Of a DNA stretch of 64,000 nt, positions 1 to 14,127 are shown piece by piece. This stretch comes from Acestrorhynchus altus. Lineage: Eukaryota; Chordata; Actinopteri; Characiformes; Acestrorhynchidae. Numbering within the stretch: the first letter of the stretch is position 1; every line of letters starts with the position of its first letter. Below the pieces are notes generated by a model. That model was not told the DNA's origin and did no database searches. It saw only the letters and a program-made list of their open reading frames with translations. The DNA lies in contig CM067524.1 in the NCBI GenBank assembly GCA_034509495.1, positions 1,241,567 through 1,305,566 of the forward strand, read 5' to 3'. A program made the translations under genes and the position numbers.

Positions 1-455
1 CATGCTTCATGCATATTGTTTTCTCAAAGTATTGATAAATGGAAAGCCGCAAAAAAACCGCAAAACACCAACATTGGTGTTGAGAATCGTGGAATTTTAG
101 TGGCGTTGGTATCGGGTACTAAATCTCGGGTATCATGACATCCCTGTTGTAGAATGATGCACGTGGAATAGCATCAGAAGGATTGTGAGTGTGGCATAGT
201 GTGGAATGGCAGCAGAGGGATAATGTGTGTGGAGTAATGAGTGTGGAGTACCGTCAGTTGGATAATTTACAGCACGTTTAGGAACAGCTGAGCTGAGAAC
301 ACTGTTCTCACGACTCTCCGAGGGATTACTGGATCTGGAGTGCTGAAGGGGGAGATTCCGTGACCGCAGCGTCAGCAGCTCCAGCAGCTGTTTATAGAAA
401 CTGAAAATGAAATCACCATCGTGCACCACCACCAACCCCCCCCCCCCACCCCACC

Positions 456-458
<3 letters not shown>

Positions 459-510
<52 letters not shown>

Positions 511-513
511 ACA

Positions 514-559
<46 letters not shown>

Positions 560-560
560 T
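459..560. repeat. (CA)n(CT)n compound microsatellite
   Basis: A poly-C run is followed by about 28 CA units and then about 20 CT units. Confidence 0.97.
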
Positions 561-723
561 TCTGTCATTACAGGAACAGAAACACTGACTCATCATTTTG
601 AAGATTCACACGGTTGAATAATACTGATCATCAAAAAGTGTGTGTGTGTGTGTGTGTCATACCTGTGGTAGGTGAAACTTTCCTGCAGGTGAATCCATCT
701 GTTTACCTTTCTGGTTGCTTAGC

Positions 724-724
<1 letters not shown>

Positions 725-767
<43 letters not shown>
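725..767. repeat. (CA)n microsatellite
   Basis: About 21 perfect CA units in the upstream slc22a23 intron. A shorter TG tract lies at 640-656. Confidence 0.95.
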
Positions 768-771
<4 letters not shown>

Positions 772-1799
772 CTGACTGGCAGAAGGTCCGACGTGTGTGT
801 GTGTGCGCGTGACCCTGGGTAGCTCTGACTCAATGCAGGAAGCAATACTGCATTCACCACCCATTCACTCACACACACTGGAATTTACCAATCAGTTTCA
901 GGAATTCACTGTTTACTGTTACAAAGGTGACTGATAGTGTTTTAATGTAGTACAACTCTGTATATCACCCTAATGAGAGGCTGTAGCTCCTCCTCCTCAG
1001 TGTATATCACAATACCTACATTTAGAGTTATTAATATTCACCCTAATGAGAGACTGTAGCTCCTCCCCCTCAGTGTATATCACAATAGTCGTGGTGTTCT
1101 GGGGCAGCTGGGCGAGCGGTGGGGTTTCTGGCCTGCCACACACAGGATGATACTAATGAAGTCAGAACTGCTACAGATATCTGATTCCTAAAACGCCTCG
1201 CTGTCCCCGAGCACTATTGTTCCTGTAGTGCTGCGGTTTCAGGAACTGTGGTGTTCTTCTAAAGGTGCTCAGCTCTGAACTTTGTGAGATTGTGTGTTCG
1301 CTGTTCTCTGTGAGATGTTTAACACACAGGACAGAGTGTGTTTGTTCTGTTGGAGAGAGATTAGATACAGCTGAACTTAAAGCTCTTCAGCACAGAGAGA
1401 ATGATAAACACCGCAGACCGGCGGCAGATAAGCACAGTCCTAATATCAGTTCGTAGGTTTGTGATGGAAGGACGTTCTGTTTTTCTCCTGTCAGCACTTT
1501 CCCATCCTTCCACTCCCTCCGTTTCTGCTGGTTTGAGGTGAAACGCTCTTCTGGCCTTTTGGAGTCTGAATTTAACTGATATGTGACACAAACAGCGTGA
1601 CTGACCGTTTGACTATGTGCAGGGTTGATCTATAATCTCTGAACTGGTTTCATTCGTAAACAGATGTTATGAACAGATGTGAACGGCGAGCGTAAAATTA
1701 CCGTCTCTAATATTTAAGCTTTTTTAAATGTTTTACCTGCTTTAGTCCGGATCACATGTTTAATCGTCTAAACTTGCTGCACTGCTTCAGCTGAACATT

Positions 1800-2575
1800 C
1801 TCGAAGACTTGATTTCGTTTGACTCTCCAGGAATCTTGACATTTGACTCACTTCAACTTTTGATTTGTCTCGCAAGAACTTGGGATTTGTCTCTCGAGGG
1901 CTTTTTGCTTTCCAGAACTTTTGATTTGTCTCTCAATGACTTTTGTCTTTCTGGGACTTTTGTCTCAAGGACTTGTGGCTCTCTATGACTGTTCATTTGT
2001 CTCTTGAGAACCTTTGATTTGTCTCTCTCAGTTGTTTCTCAAAAACTTTTGATTTGTCTCTCGGGGGCTTTTGACTATCCCAGACTTTTGGTTTGTCTCT
2101 CAAGGAGGACTTTTGACTTTTCAGGACTTAAGATTTTTCTGTGAAGGATTTGTGACTCTCTCGGACTTTGAAGTTGTCTTTTAAAGACTATTGATTTGTC
2201 TCTCCAGGGGTTTTGACATTCCAGGACTTTTATTTGTCTCTCTGAGACTTGTGACTCTCAGACTTTTTAATTGTCTCTTTTTTTCAGTTGTCTTTCTAGT
2301 ACTTCTGATTTACTAGGTTTTAGTCTCTCAATAACCTTTGACTATGATACCTTTTTAAACTTCTCAGACGTTTGATCCTCCAAGACTAAATTTGTTTCTT
2401 GAGGACTTTTGATTCTCATGGACTTTGTTTCTCAAGTGATTTTGACTTTCTAGACATTTCTATTTCTCTCCAGGGCTTTAGATTTTTTAGGACTTTTGAA
2501 TTGTCTTTTGAGGACATGTGACTTTCTGCGACTTTTGATTTTGTCTCTCAAGGACTTTGACTCTCTACTGAATGG
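1800..2575. repeat. Degenerate minisatellite, GACTTTTGATTTGTCTCTCAAG type
   Basis: A unit of roughly 22-27 bp, near GGACTTTTGATTTGTCTCTC, recurs about 30 times with heavy divergence across nearly 800 bp of intron. A related block (TTGACTTGAGACTTG, GTCTCGAGACTTG) resumes at 2945-3175 on the other side of the exon at 2799-2902, so the exon sits inside the repeat field. Confidence 0.8.
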
Positions 2576-2798
2576 ACTCATTCACAGCACCTATTAAACT
2601 GCTGTTGTGTCTGTGTGTAATTTCTCTTAATACACTCTTAATATCAATATTCCTTGACTTCAAACCACAGAGGACTGTGATTTATTTATTATTACCTCAA
2701 AGTATTATTGTTCCCTTTTAATGTGACATGTTTTCTTGTTTCATTTCTTCATTTTGATGTTTGTGTGGATCTAAAGGGTTGTTACTGTTTCTCTGCAG

Positions 2799-5700
2799 TG
2801 GAACCTGGTGTGCGATTCTGCATGGAAGGTTCACATTGCCAAGTTTTCTCTGCTGGTGGGATCCATCTTTGGCTACCTGGTGTTGGGAGTTCTGGCCGAC
2901 TGGTAAGTGATTCTAATTAAAAATGCTCACCATCATTAAATCTGTCTTTGACAACCAGCCTGTCCTGATTTGAAACTTGCCGGTGTTGACTTGAGACTTG
3001 GTTTGTCTTCATTCAAGACTGGATTCTTGTGTGTCTTGACTCACTTATGTTGATTCAAAATGTGCTGGTGTTGACTTTCCTGTGAGGACTCTGAATTTGA
3101 CCGTCTTGTCTCGAGACCTGCTTGTTTGTCTCGAGTCTTGTCTGGTTTGACTCCAGACTTGTTGGTGTTGAACTGGAACCTCGATGTCGTGTGACCCCCT
3201 AATGCTGCATTCCTGTTTTTGCGCTGCAGTCATTTTTTGTCTGATTTATGTTTACAGGTTTGGGCGCCACCTAGTGCTGATCGTTTCAGTGTTTTTCACG
3301 TTGGTGTTTGGGATGACCGTGGCTTTCTCTGTGGATGTAACAATGTTCAGCACCCTGCGGTTCTTCGAAGGTTTCTTCCTGGCAGGAATTACACTCTCTC
3401 TCTATGTCCTGAGTGAGTACTGAAAACACACCCGTATTTCTGCAATCCTTCAGCGATACGACAGAAAAACACACCAGCATGTAACTGGCCTGTTCTTATT
3501 TACAGGACATCAGTTAATTGCAGATTTAGATACATATGTGTCTGCATTTATGTTAGATTTGAATTCTATTATTAGTTTTTTGTTTTTTTTAGCTAAAAAT
3601 GATTAAAATCCAATGCAGACTGTTTTGTCTGGATTGAAGACTTACAGAATTCGGTTTCAGTGAAACTGTGCGTCAGAAATTCTCTGACTCAAACAAGACC
3701 TGCTTAGATATTGTTAACTGTAACTTCCACAGACATGATACAGCAGTTGGGATTTTCCAACTTGGCTCCACTGGCTCTCACAGGGGGTTAAATCTGCTGA
3801 TGATGTCACCATAACTTCACATAAACCTCTTCGCTCCTCAACCACCTTCTCCATCTTTTGAGGAGTCGTGTGGAGTCTTGAATGTATTGCATTTTCACCG
3901 TAAAGGTCAGACCAGGCGCTGATGCCAGTAGATTTAGGTATGGGCGACGTGGGCAGCTGCGCAGGGTGGCATCTTGCCAAGGAGCACTTACATAAGATCA
4001 TAATTATGATTTTGCTTGTCATGTCTTGTCTCATCGTGTGACTGTGTTGGGTGGTTCACCCTGTTGGAGTGCGACCTGATTGAGTCTCCCACTAAGAGTA
4101 GGAGAAGTGCTCAGACAGGACAGTAGTAGCCCTGTCTTTCATATCTGCCCCCCGGCTTGTCTTATCTCTCTGCTGACATTATGACCCCCTTTTCCATATT
4201 GTGCCCAGGAGTGTGTGCCAACTGAGCACTTAATATTAATACTAAATATTAAATATTAGGTAATATAAATAAATGTGTGAAAGTTGAGGATACTGAAATA
4301 GTCATATACTCATACGCAGAGCTGGTTGATATATAAATATATCAAATACAGAGTGTGATATGGACTGAGTGATGTATCGATATTTATATATAACTACATC
4401 GTGATATAAACAGCGGGATACGGGCTGAGCAATATATGGATATTTATATCTATATCGGGATACGGGCTGAGCGATATATCGATATTTATATCTATATAGG
4501 GATATAAACAGAGAGGGATACAGGCTGAGCGATATATCGATATTTATATCTATATCTGGATATAAACAGAGCGGGGTACAGGCTGAGCGATATATCGATA
4601 TTTATATATATATATCAGGATATATCATATATAGTTGTATATTGCCATTCAGCTAACATATATCAGGATATGATTGTTTGTCCATATGGCTCAGCTTTAC
4701 TGTGAACCAGTTGGATTATGAGTGCATTTTTGAGGGGCACAGATAACAGTACAGTGCAGTGTCAGGAGAGCTTGCAGTGATGTATGTGTAACTCAATAAA
4801 TATTGATCATATAAGTATAAATTTTTAATCATTTATTGTTCCTGGTAACCTTTATCTCGCTTCCCAACAGCACTGCAATCCCACACTTCATACTGGGTGT
4901 TTTTTTTGATAAGGAGAGTCTTTATATAGTCTTTATATATGCTCTCAGTTGTGTCCCAGTGGAAGAACACTAAGTGGCTTAGTCGTGAGACGGAGGCTTT
5001 AGTATTTAATGACACTGTAATGTGGTTAAGTTGAGTTCTGGCTGTGTGAGTGTGTGGTTTTGACTGTGTGTGTGTTTGTGTGTTGGGCCTGCAGTGCTGC
5101 CCCTCTCCACAATGTGGGTCATGTTTTGGAACGAGGGAAGAAGGCCAGAGTGTTTTGGAAATGGGGAAGCAGGTCAGGATAGTGTAAGTGTAGGTGTGTG
5201 TGTGTGTGTGAGTGTTTTGGAAATGGGGAAGCGGGTCAGAGTGTTGTGTATACACAGGAGGAAAGAGAGAGAGCAAAGAACACAGCATGATCTGGACCAC
5301 CTACTGGCTGTAAGGCTGTGACTATTGATGAGTAGAAATGGCTTCTATTGTTTCATTTAAAACATGTGATAAAATAATACAGGAAGTGTAGGGGGCGCTC
5401 TATAACGCCCTATAATGTTCATATGATCCACACGCTCATTCTGACGGACTGTAATACACTACAGGAAGCGTAGGGGGCGCTCTATAACGCTCTATAATGT
5501 TCATATGATCTACACGCTCATTCTGACGGACTGTAATACACTACAGGATGCGTAGGGGGCGCTCTATAACGCTCTATAATGTTCATATGATCCACACGCT
5601 CATTCTGACGGACTGCAATACACTACAGGAAGCGTAGGGGGCGCTCTATAATGTTCATATGATCCACACGCTCATTCTGACGGACTGTAATACACTATAG

Positions 5701-6488
5701 GAAGCGTAGGGGGTGCGCTATAACGCTCTATAATGTTCATATGATCCACACGCTCATTCTGACAGACTGTAATACACTACAGGAAGCGTAGGGGGCGCTC
5801 TATAACGCTCTATAATGTTCATATGATCCACACGCTCATTCTGACAGGCTGTAATACACTACAGGAAGCGTAGGGGGCGCTCTATAACGCTCTATAATGT
5901 TCATATGATCCACACGCTCATTCTGACAGGCTGTAATACACTACAGGAAGCGTAGGGGGCGCTCTATAATGCTCTATAATGTTCATATGATCCACACGCT
6001 CATTCTGACAGACTGTAATACACTACAGGAAGCGTAGGGGGCGCTCTATAACGCTCTATAATGTTCATATGATCCACACGCTCATTCTGACAGACTGTAA
6101 TACACTACAGGAAGCGTAGGGGGCGCTCTGTTGCAGAAATAATCATTAGCTGCAGTTTCTGTGGTGAAGAGTGGAAAAGTCATGGCCTCAGTAATGTCCT
6201 CAAGAATTGACAGAACATTTATAGTCGTTTAGTAGATCAGTATCTGTATATAATATTGGTACTGAATCTGAAATAATAGGTTTTGTTCTGGATGGACTGG
6301 AGATCTAGTGTGTTTTCCTCGTTCCCCAGTGGTCCTCCAGAGCAACACTGACCATCCATTATGGTCAATAATGCTCCTCGTATAGCTACCGTGGCAATGG
6401 CCTTGTCCATATTGTTCTCGTCTGGTCTGTTACTCTACACCATCTAGAGTCAACCAACCAATGATTCTTCCTGGAGAAAGTAGAAGAG

Positions 6489-6576
<88 letters not shown>

Positions 6577-7185
6577 TCCTGACGGCTGTAGTCAATGCAG
6601 TGTTGGGTAGCAGGGTTTAAAGAGGAGGAGGAAGAGAATGGTTCATCTACATGTAGTCCAGGTGTCATCCTGCTTTGCTCTCTGTCCAGCACTGCGCTGA
6701 CCCTAATTATTGTCTGGTCTGAGTGTGGAATGAATCCAGGTGTGATTTTTAGGGTTTTCTTCCTGTGTAGGTGAAACACTGCTCCTGTCTGTGGGGGTTT
6801 CTGGGCTGTATGAATGGTTGGTAACATGATTAAGGTGTTGCTGTTTTTATATTGTTTGGACTCATTTATGCTCAGCGTTAAGTACAGATATGGATTAGGA
6901 CCGAGTCCTCTGTCCATGCACTAATTTTGTCCATATATATAGACATTCTCTGAAAGCTTACAGAACTGAGGGGGGGGCAGTGCATCCAGTAGTTCAGGCA
7001 AAGCAGGAACATTTGCACAGGGAAACAACGAGACAAAGAAACTAAGCTTCTGTAGTCCTGATGGGTGGAGCTAAACTGCTGTTGTCTGAATGGGTGGAGC
7101 TAAACTGCTGTAGTCTGAATGGGTGGGGCTGAGGGGAGCTTTAATAAAGTGGTATGGGCTCTAATGCACTGGGTCTAATCACTGA

Positions 7186-7223
<38 letters not shown>

Positions 7224-8120
7224 GGGTGCAGGCTGTGTTTGTGGTTTATTGTCTTAGATTCTTGGAAACCCGTGTTTGTGTGTTTGTTTGGGACCTTGTT
7301 GCCAGTTTAGTAGTTGTGCTTCCTTGGAGCACTGTTAGGTACTGCATACCAGGAACACCCCACAAGATTGCCTGATGTTCTGGAGATGTTCTGTATATAC
7401 AGTGGACATATACACTTTAATACACACAATAAAAATGTTGTTTCAATGCAAATAACACAAAAGATCCTGGATTCCACCTGGTTCACTCTGTTAACTCATC
7501 CTGTTGAGTCCACTATGTATATATGCTGTGGTCAGTACCAGCTATTCTGAGACAGTGGGAGGCTGGGACCAGTGGGTGCAAATGTGAGACTGGAACCAGT
7601 AGACCAGCAGAGCAAAGGAAGTGACCATTATAATTTAGATGGTTTGTTTTGGACTCTTCAATTACAGTCCTGTAAGGCTAGGGCTTATAGTGTGGGAAGT
7701 AGTGTTTAGGGTGTAGGGAACAGTTTTTGGAGTAGAGGCAGTAGGGTTTAGGGAGTAGTGTGTGGAGTGGGGTGTAGTGAGTAGGGCTGAGGGTGTAGGG
7801 AGTAGTTTATTTGGGTTTAGGGAGTAGGTCTGTGGGTGTAGGGAGTAGTGTGTGGAGTAGAGGGTGTAGGGCTGAGGGTGTAGGGAGTAGTGTGTGGAGT
7901 GGAGGGTGTAGGGTTTAGGGTATAGGGAGTAGTGTGTAGGGTTTAGGGTGTAGGGTTTAGGGTATATGGAGTAGTGTGTAGGGTTTAGGGTGTAGGCAGT
8001 AGAGCTGAGGGTTGATATTGTTCGAAAGCAGCTTATGTATCTTCAGTGCTGATGTAAGCAGAGCACACAGATGGAGGAGGGGAAGACGCTGACTCAGCAG
8101 GTTAAAGTTCACCCATTATG

Positions 8121-8187
<67 letters not shown>

Positions 8188-11100
8188 GAAGCAGAACAGC
8201 CCTAAACCCTGACCCACTGTATCGGCGATTCAGCATAATCAGGTGTTGTGAAGGTGTAGGCATGTATTTGGTACAATCTAACTAGTGGTTACCAAGGAAA
8301 CACACGTTCATTCTGCATGTGTTGTAATTATTGCCATATTTTTAAAAACATGTGCCGTGTTTAGCCCCACCCACTTGGCCTACAGCAGTTTAGCTGCACC
8401 CACCGAGCCTATAGCAGTTTAGCTCCACCTGGCATTAGACATGGTGCCAATAGGTTCATGTTCACTTGCTCCAGAGAGTCCTATTGTATTGGCAGTACTT
8501 CTCTACAATGACTAGACCAGCTGTGTGTGTGTGTGCATTTGCACGTGTCAGCAATGGGTGCAACTTAAAGTAGCTGAATGTACAGGTTCAGTACATATAC
8601 TTGTCTTAAAGGTACAGTTTCTTTATTTATAAGGGGTAAAGTGAGGTTGGAGGAGAGAGCGAGAAAGAGAGAGGGACAGAGAGACAGAGGGACAGAGGGA
8701 CAGAGACAGAGAGAGAGAGACATAGAGACATAAAGAACCAGTTGCCATGTGGAATGTATTTGAATATGTGACACTTTGGCACCGGGCCAGGTGCTGCTCA
8801 TGTGACTCTGAAGGTCAAAGTCTTCAGATGGACACACACACACACACAGATATGTACACACTGCTCCCCCTGGTGGTTTGGTGAGGAATCTGAAGGCCAA
8901 CTGCCAAACCCTGAGAGAACGCTGTGTTCTAACACACTGCAGCTGTTCTAACTCACACACTGTGATACATTATACCCCAGAGTTACACCCCACCCCACTC
9001 ATATTGTTTTGCACAGAAGAGTGAAAAACAACAAACGCACCCGTCACTTACATCAGGAAACACAAAGTAAACAACCACACTGATTTGACATGTCGTAGGT
9101 GGTTGTTTTTGTAAATAGTGTCCTTTTTTGTAAATAGTCTTTAGTCCTTCCCAGTTCCCCCACTATCTAGAACCCCCTCCATTAACAAACACACACATCC
9201 TGAACTCAGCACTGGGAGGACAAAAGCCAGCATGATCTTCTTCAGAGATACATGATGAAGCTCCACAACTTCTTCTCAAACTGCCACTAACACAACACCA
9301 CTGGAGCTCAACACGCTTGGAGGAGAATGCTGCTAATTCCAGTGGGTGTGGCTTAGGCCCGGTCAATATATCGTAAATATCGCTATATCAAGATTTATTT
9401 TAAAATTTAAAGTTTAAAATGTATATCGTAATACCATATCTGTTATGCATGATTACCATCTGCGTACGATTTAATTCCAGTTAAGGAAGCGTTTTGGTTC
9501 CGGAGGGATGACGGAACATAATTAAAGGTTAATATTTAAATATGTGTTTCTGCTGTTACAGATAAATTCTGATACTTTAATGTTATACTCTGTTCAGGTT
9601 TTCATCACATAAAATCATATAATTATAAATATTATATAATATATAACCATTTCTCTTACACATATCAAGATACAAGTTTTATCATCAGGTCACCAAGCAT
9701 GGGTTCCAGCACGGAGAGTTCCATGACGTTTTCATGTGACCGGTCCATGTGCACCCCCTAGTGGTGCATCGTGCATTACTGACGTAGCTTGCAGTCTTAA
9801 AAACAACTGGATCGAAGCTCTTCAGTTACTTTGCTGATATCACCTGATTAATATGTAGGGAATACAAGGGCCCTTCTTAATCAATCTCCCCAGAAGGTTC
9901 GTCCATTTGAGGTTCCGTATCGCAAGGAGCGAAAACACTTGACTTTGAAGGGAATTTCCAGCTGTGCAGGGAGGACTGAGCACCAATCAGTCATCATATC
10001 CTGGGGTTAAACAGCTGACGCTTACGAGCAGTACAACGTAAAGTCTGACTACAATACGAACCTGTTATATATCCATAAGTTCACACATCGTTCCTGCAAA
10101 ATACAGTTTTTTGTGTTCTGTTTACTTTCGTATGCAAAAGAGCAGCTAATGATTGTGGTGAACGCCATGTTTACGTGGTGAACGCCATGTTTACGTGGTG
10201 AACGCCATGTTTACGTGGCGACGCTGCAGGGCATTCTGAACGATTTAACCACCTGAAGTTCCCTTCAGTAAATACAAGGGCACTGTTTAAGCTCCTCCTT
10301 GCTTCTTTATTTTGGTTAGAAGTCTCTATTTATGAGGCACACCGTCGCCCCCTACAGGGCAAGCATGCATTATTTATTTGTTTTAAATATCCAATTACAC
10401 GTGTTCTTAGCCGTAAAATCAGCAAATACATCTGCAAAATTAATGACACGAAGATCAAACCACTAAAACAAGTAAACATGAGTTCAGTGATCTAATAATA
10501 TTGAATATAATCATCTCAAAAGGACCTTTAAGTGGGTTACTGAGAGGTCTTCTTTTGTGTTGAGCTTCTGTGAATGTTCTGTTGTGGAGAAAAATGTGGG
10601 CAGGTCTCTGGGCTGTACTGTGGGCGTGTCTTTCGAATGGATCACCTGAACGCAGCACCAGTGTGTCTGATGGGTGGCACTAAACAATTAAGACTAAAGG
10701 ACGTTTCAGCTTCCAGAGAGTCTTGATATTAGTGAAGCTAAATGAGAGGGGTTTCTGATAAAGTGGCCAGCAGTATATAAACCTGTACACACTATATGCT
10801 AGTGCTAGAGTCAGCAGCTGCAGTGTTTCTCTGTGCTCAGCTCTTCCTCTGTACAGCAGCTCTGCACCCGCTCTAAACCCCGTAAATGAAATTCCTGCCT
10901 TTTTCTGGGGATTTACAGCCAAAGCCACTGTCTGATCCCAGGCTCTACAGAATATCATTTTGTGCTGGGAACACTGGGAGCTCAGCAGCCATTAAACCTG
11001 CAGTGTGAATGTGGCGTTTTCAGGTTGGAGAAGAGTGTGTCTTACAGCTGAAGCTGAGGTCACTGAAGAAAGCAGAAATAGTTCAGGCACTTGTCCAGGT

Positions 11101-11757
11101 TCTCTGGGTGACCTTGGAACGATGGGCTCATTCATCATTTTAGAATTTGAATGAAAAAAATTGTATGAAATTTTATTTTTAGTATGGTCTCACCAATGCA
11201 GTCGCTCATCCCAGGTCAGTAGGGTCCCACCATGGCTGATTCCGGGCGAATGTGGTCCCATCAGTGGTATTTGCCATGGCTCGTGCTGGGTCAGGATAGT
11301 CCCACCGATGGGACTTGCTTTGGCTGGTCCTGGGTCAGTACAGTCCCATAGATGGGGATTTGCCTTCCTGGTCAGTAGGATTCCACCAATAAGGTTTGCT
11401 GTGGCTCATCCCTGGTCAGTACAGTCTCATCAATGGAACTTACCGTGGCTTGTCCATGGTCACTACAGTCCCACCGATGGGCTTTGCAGTTAACAGCAGC
11501 ATTACGGTTTGGACTCACTGTTTCACAGAACTGCGAGTAAACATCTGTCATTAAATGTGTGTTGTTGTTGTTTGTTTACTTAGGGATTGAGCTGTGTTTA
11601 CCTGGCTGGCGTTTCTCCATGACGATGGTTGCTAACTTCGTGATGCTGGCAGGTCAGCTGCTGATGCCCGGACTGGCGGTGGTGTGTCAGGACTGGCAGA
11701 TACTGCAGGCCGTGATCATCTGCCCACTGCTACTAATGCTGACATACATATGGTGAG

Positions 11758-11807
<50 letters not shown>

Positions 11808-14089
11808 GTGATGGAGGTGTGTTCTGCTGCAGGTTCTCTAGGCTGTGTCGTAGAGATCAGTACAGAGGTACAGTTCACTGTCCCTGGAATAGTGGAGATC
11901 CAGTGGAGTCGGTTTCAGTTCCTCTGTTCTGATTGAGGTTATTCGAGTCAGTCTGCCTTTGCTGACAGCTGCTCTAACACTCAACTGAAGATTGAGAGGA
12001 AGTATCAAACGGGAACCTGACTCTCCCCTGTACTGACTCAGACCTCGACCTGACTCTCCCCTGTACTGACTCAGACCTCGTCCTGTCCCCCTATACCAGA
12101 CACTGATTGGCTTGTAGAGGGGCACGTGTCTGACGCCGGCATGTTGTAAATGCAGAGAGTTGCCTTTCCATGTGTTGTGCCAAATTCTGCCTCTCTGCCA
12201 AAATCCAGCTGCCCTTGGATGCATGTGTGTCGCAGGGCGAACTGAGCTTGGATTTCCCTTGAACTCCTCTTGTTTCTGTTTAAAAATAAGGGTTAATCTG
12301 CAGTGAAAGCAGATACAGAAATTGTGTGCATAATCTTTAGCGCCCATACTGCTTCATGACGCGTGGATTTCAGAACAACGCCGGTTCTCTTCCGTCTTCT
12401 TTTGTCTGGTTTGTGACGGTAGCTACAACTTGCTGTAATTGGTTCCTGTAAAATCCAGACCAGTCTCGGTCTGCTTTTGTGGAGTTTGGACATTTTATTC
12501 TCATTGTGCTTTATTATAATTTTATGTAAAATTTATTGCAGTTTGCTGTGTTTATCTGGTAGTTTGTAGATTACTGTGTAGTGATGCTGTTTTATTGTAG
12601 TTTGGGAGTTTGGTGTAGTTAGTTTTATTGTAGTTTACTGTGTAGTTTGTGGTGTTGGTATGGTAATTTGGTGTAGTTTGTTGCATAGTTACTGTGTTTT
12701 ATTGTAGTTTACTGTGTAGTTAGTGGTGTAGTTTGTTGTCTTATACTTTACTGTGTAGTTTGTGGTGTTGGTATGGTAATTTGGTGCATAGTTATTGTGT
12801 TTTATTGTAGTTTACTGTGTAGTTATGGTGTTGTAGGGTAGATTGCTGTTCGGCAGTAAACCTGTGTACCTCCTGCACTCAGGCTTTTCCCGGAGTCTCT
12901 GCGCTGGCTGCTGGCGACTCAGCAGTACTTCAGAGCGAAGTGGCTCGTGGAGCGCATCGCTAAGACCAATCGAGCCAACCTGGACTCCGATGAACTGCTG
13001 ACAGGTACGCACCTCATCCCAACTCACCTGGACACAGTCACGTGCGAAGTCAATGTGACTGAGTCCGAGTCCGTTTGACTGATGTGTTTAGACGTTACTG
13101 TGATTAGCATCATTAGAACGTGGCTGAGCTAATTAGCCGCTCTGCTATCCATCGTGGAGTTCTCTGGAATAGATCGCAGAGGCATTAGTAAGCAAGCTGT
13201 TTTCCATGAGCAAACACACACTGCAGCGTTTATCCTGCACAGTGGAACCAGATAAACCAGTCGTTTATTTGATGAACATTACCTCAGCAGGTGGAGCTGT
13301 AGATCCTTTAAAGAAGGGTGACCGAATGTCTTCCTTTTCCCGAACACGTCCTCTGTTTGGGATGTAAGAAATATGCCAGGCCAGGATTTCTAAATGTGGA
13401 AAAATGTCTCGCTGCCATGATTCGTCTACGTGTACCTGCGTTTAGGCCTGTCGATAACGACGTGGTTGGCTTATTGTACAATATGTGGAAATGACCTTGA
13501 ATGTTTTTGATGACTTTGATATTATCAATCATATTTTTTATCAAAGAGAGCATATTAACGAGAATGAAGTGGCATGTAGATGCTGAAAGTGTTATTAAAT
13601 TCATGATTTATTCATTTAATTTAAAAATGATTTATTCCAATATTAATATCTGAATATTCTTAACACTGAAGTTCATTAATCCTTAAAGGGTTATCTAAGG
13701 CTGCACTGAAATGAAGTTTCTGGCAGAAAAAAGAAAACAAACAATAAAAACTGGCCACATGTAACGTGAGAGATGCCAGAACATCGTCCAAACAAAATCA
13801 GGAATAATGAAAGGGATCCGCAACGCGGCTCCTGCACTGTTTGCTTTAACAGACCTACTAGACCTGGTGATTAACAGGCAGTGGTCAAATCAGTGGTTAA
13901 ATCAGTCAATCAGACCACAATCCTACAACTTTGTTTGAAGACCCCGCAGCCACAGCGTCCTGACCCCAACTGATGCCCACGTGTCCCCAGGATCTGCTGT
14001 AATTAAATTTACCTTTGTTACGCAAACGGAGATCCAGAACCGAGGAACCTGCTGAGCAAACAGACCGAGCAAACACTGCAGAGAGAGCA

Positions 14090-14127
<38 letters not shown>

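Larger units (their letters stand above)
1..2798. other. slc22a23 upstream intron sequence
   Basis: No exon is recognised here. The stretch ends in a pyrimidine-rich tract and AG at 2797-2798 before the first readable exon. It holds microsatellites (459-560, 640-656, 725-767), a direct duplication of about 75 bp (about 960-1090, containing ATCACCCTAATGAGAG) and a degenerate minisatellite (1800-2575). Short open frames here fall in repeats. Confidence 0.6.
3413..11583 (+). other. slc22a23 8.2-kb intron, satellite-rich
   Basis: Intron between the WFGRH exon and the LPGWRFS exon. Apart from the separately listed arrays and the Tc1 fragment at 4770-4960, I see no coding exon in it. Some CTCF-like cores are visible (for example CACCAGGGGG on the - strand at about 8866-8880 and CACTAGGGGGTGC on the - strand at about 9750-9766). 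Confidence 0.7.

Noticed and set aside
133..516. 127-codon - strand frame with a CV-rich N-terminus
   Set aside because: The start is a translated CA/TG microsatellite; the rest lacks any family signature.
5382..6129. CRISPR-like array of direct repeats
   Set aside because: The 82-bp units are contiguous with no unique spacers; this is a eukaryotic satellite.
7680..8010. Interstitial telomere array
   Set aside because: GTAGGGTTTAGGG-like units are irregular and no run of perfect TTAGGG is present.
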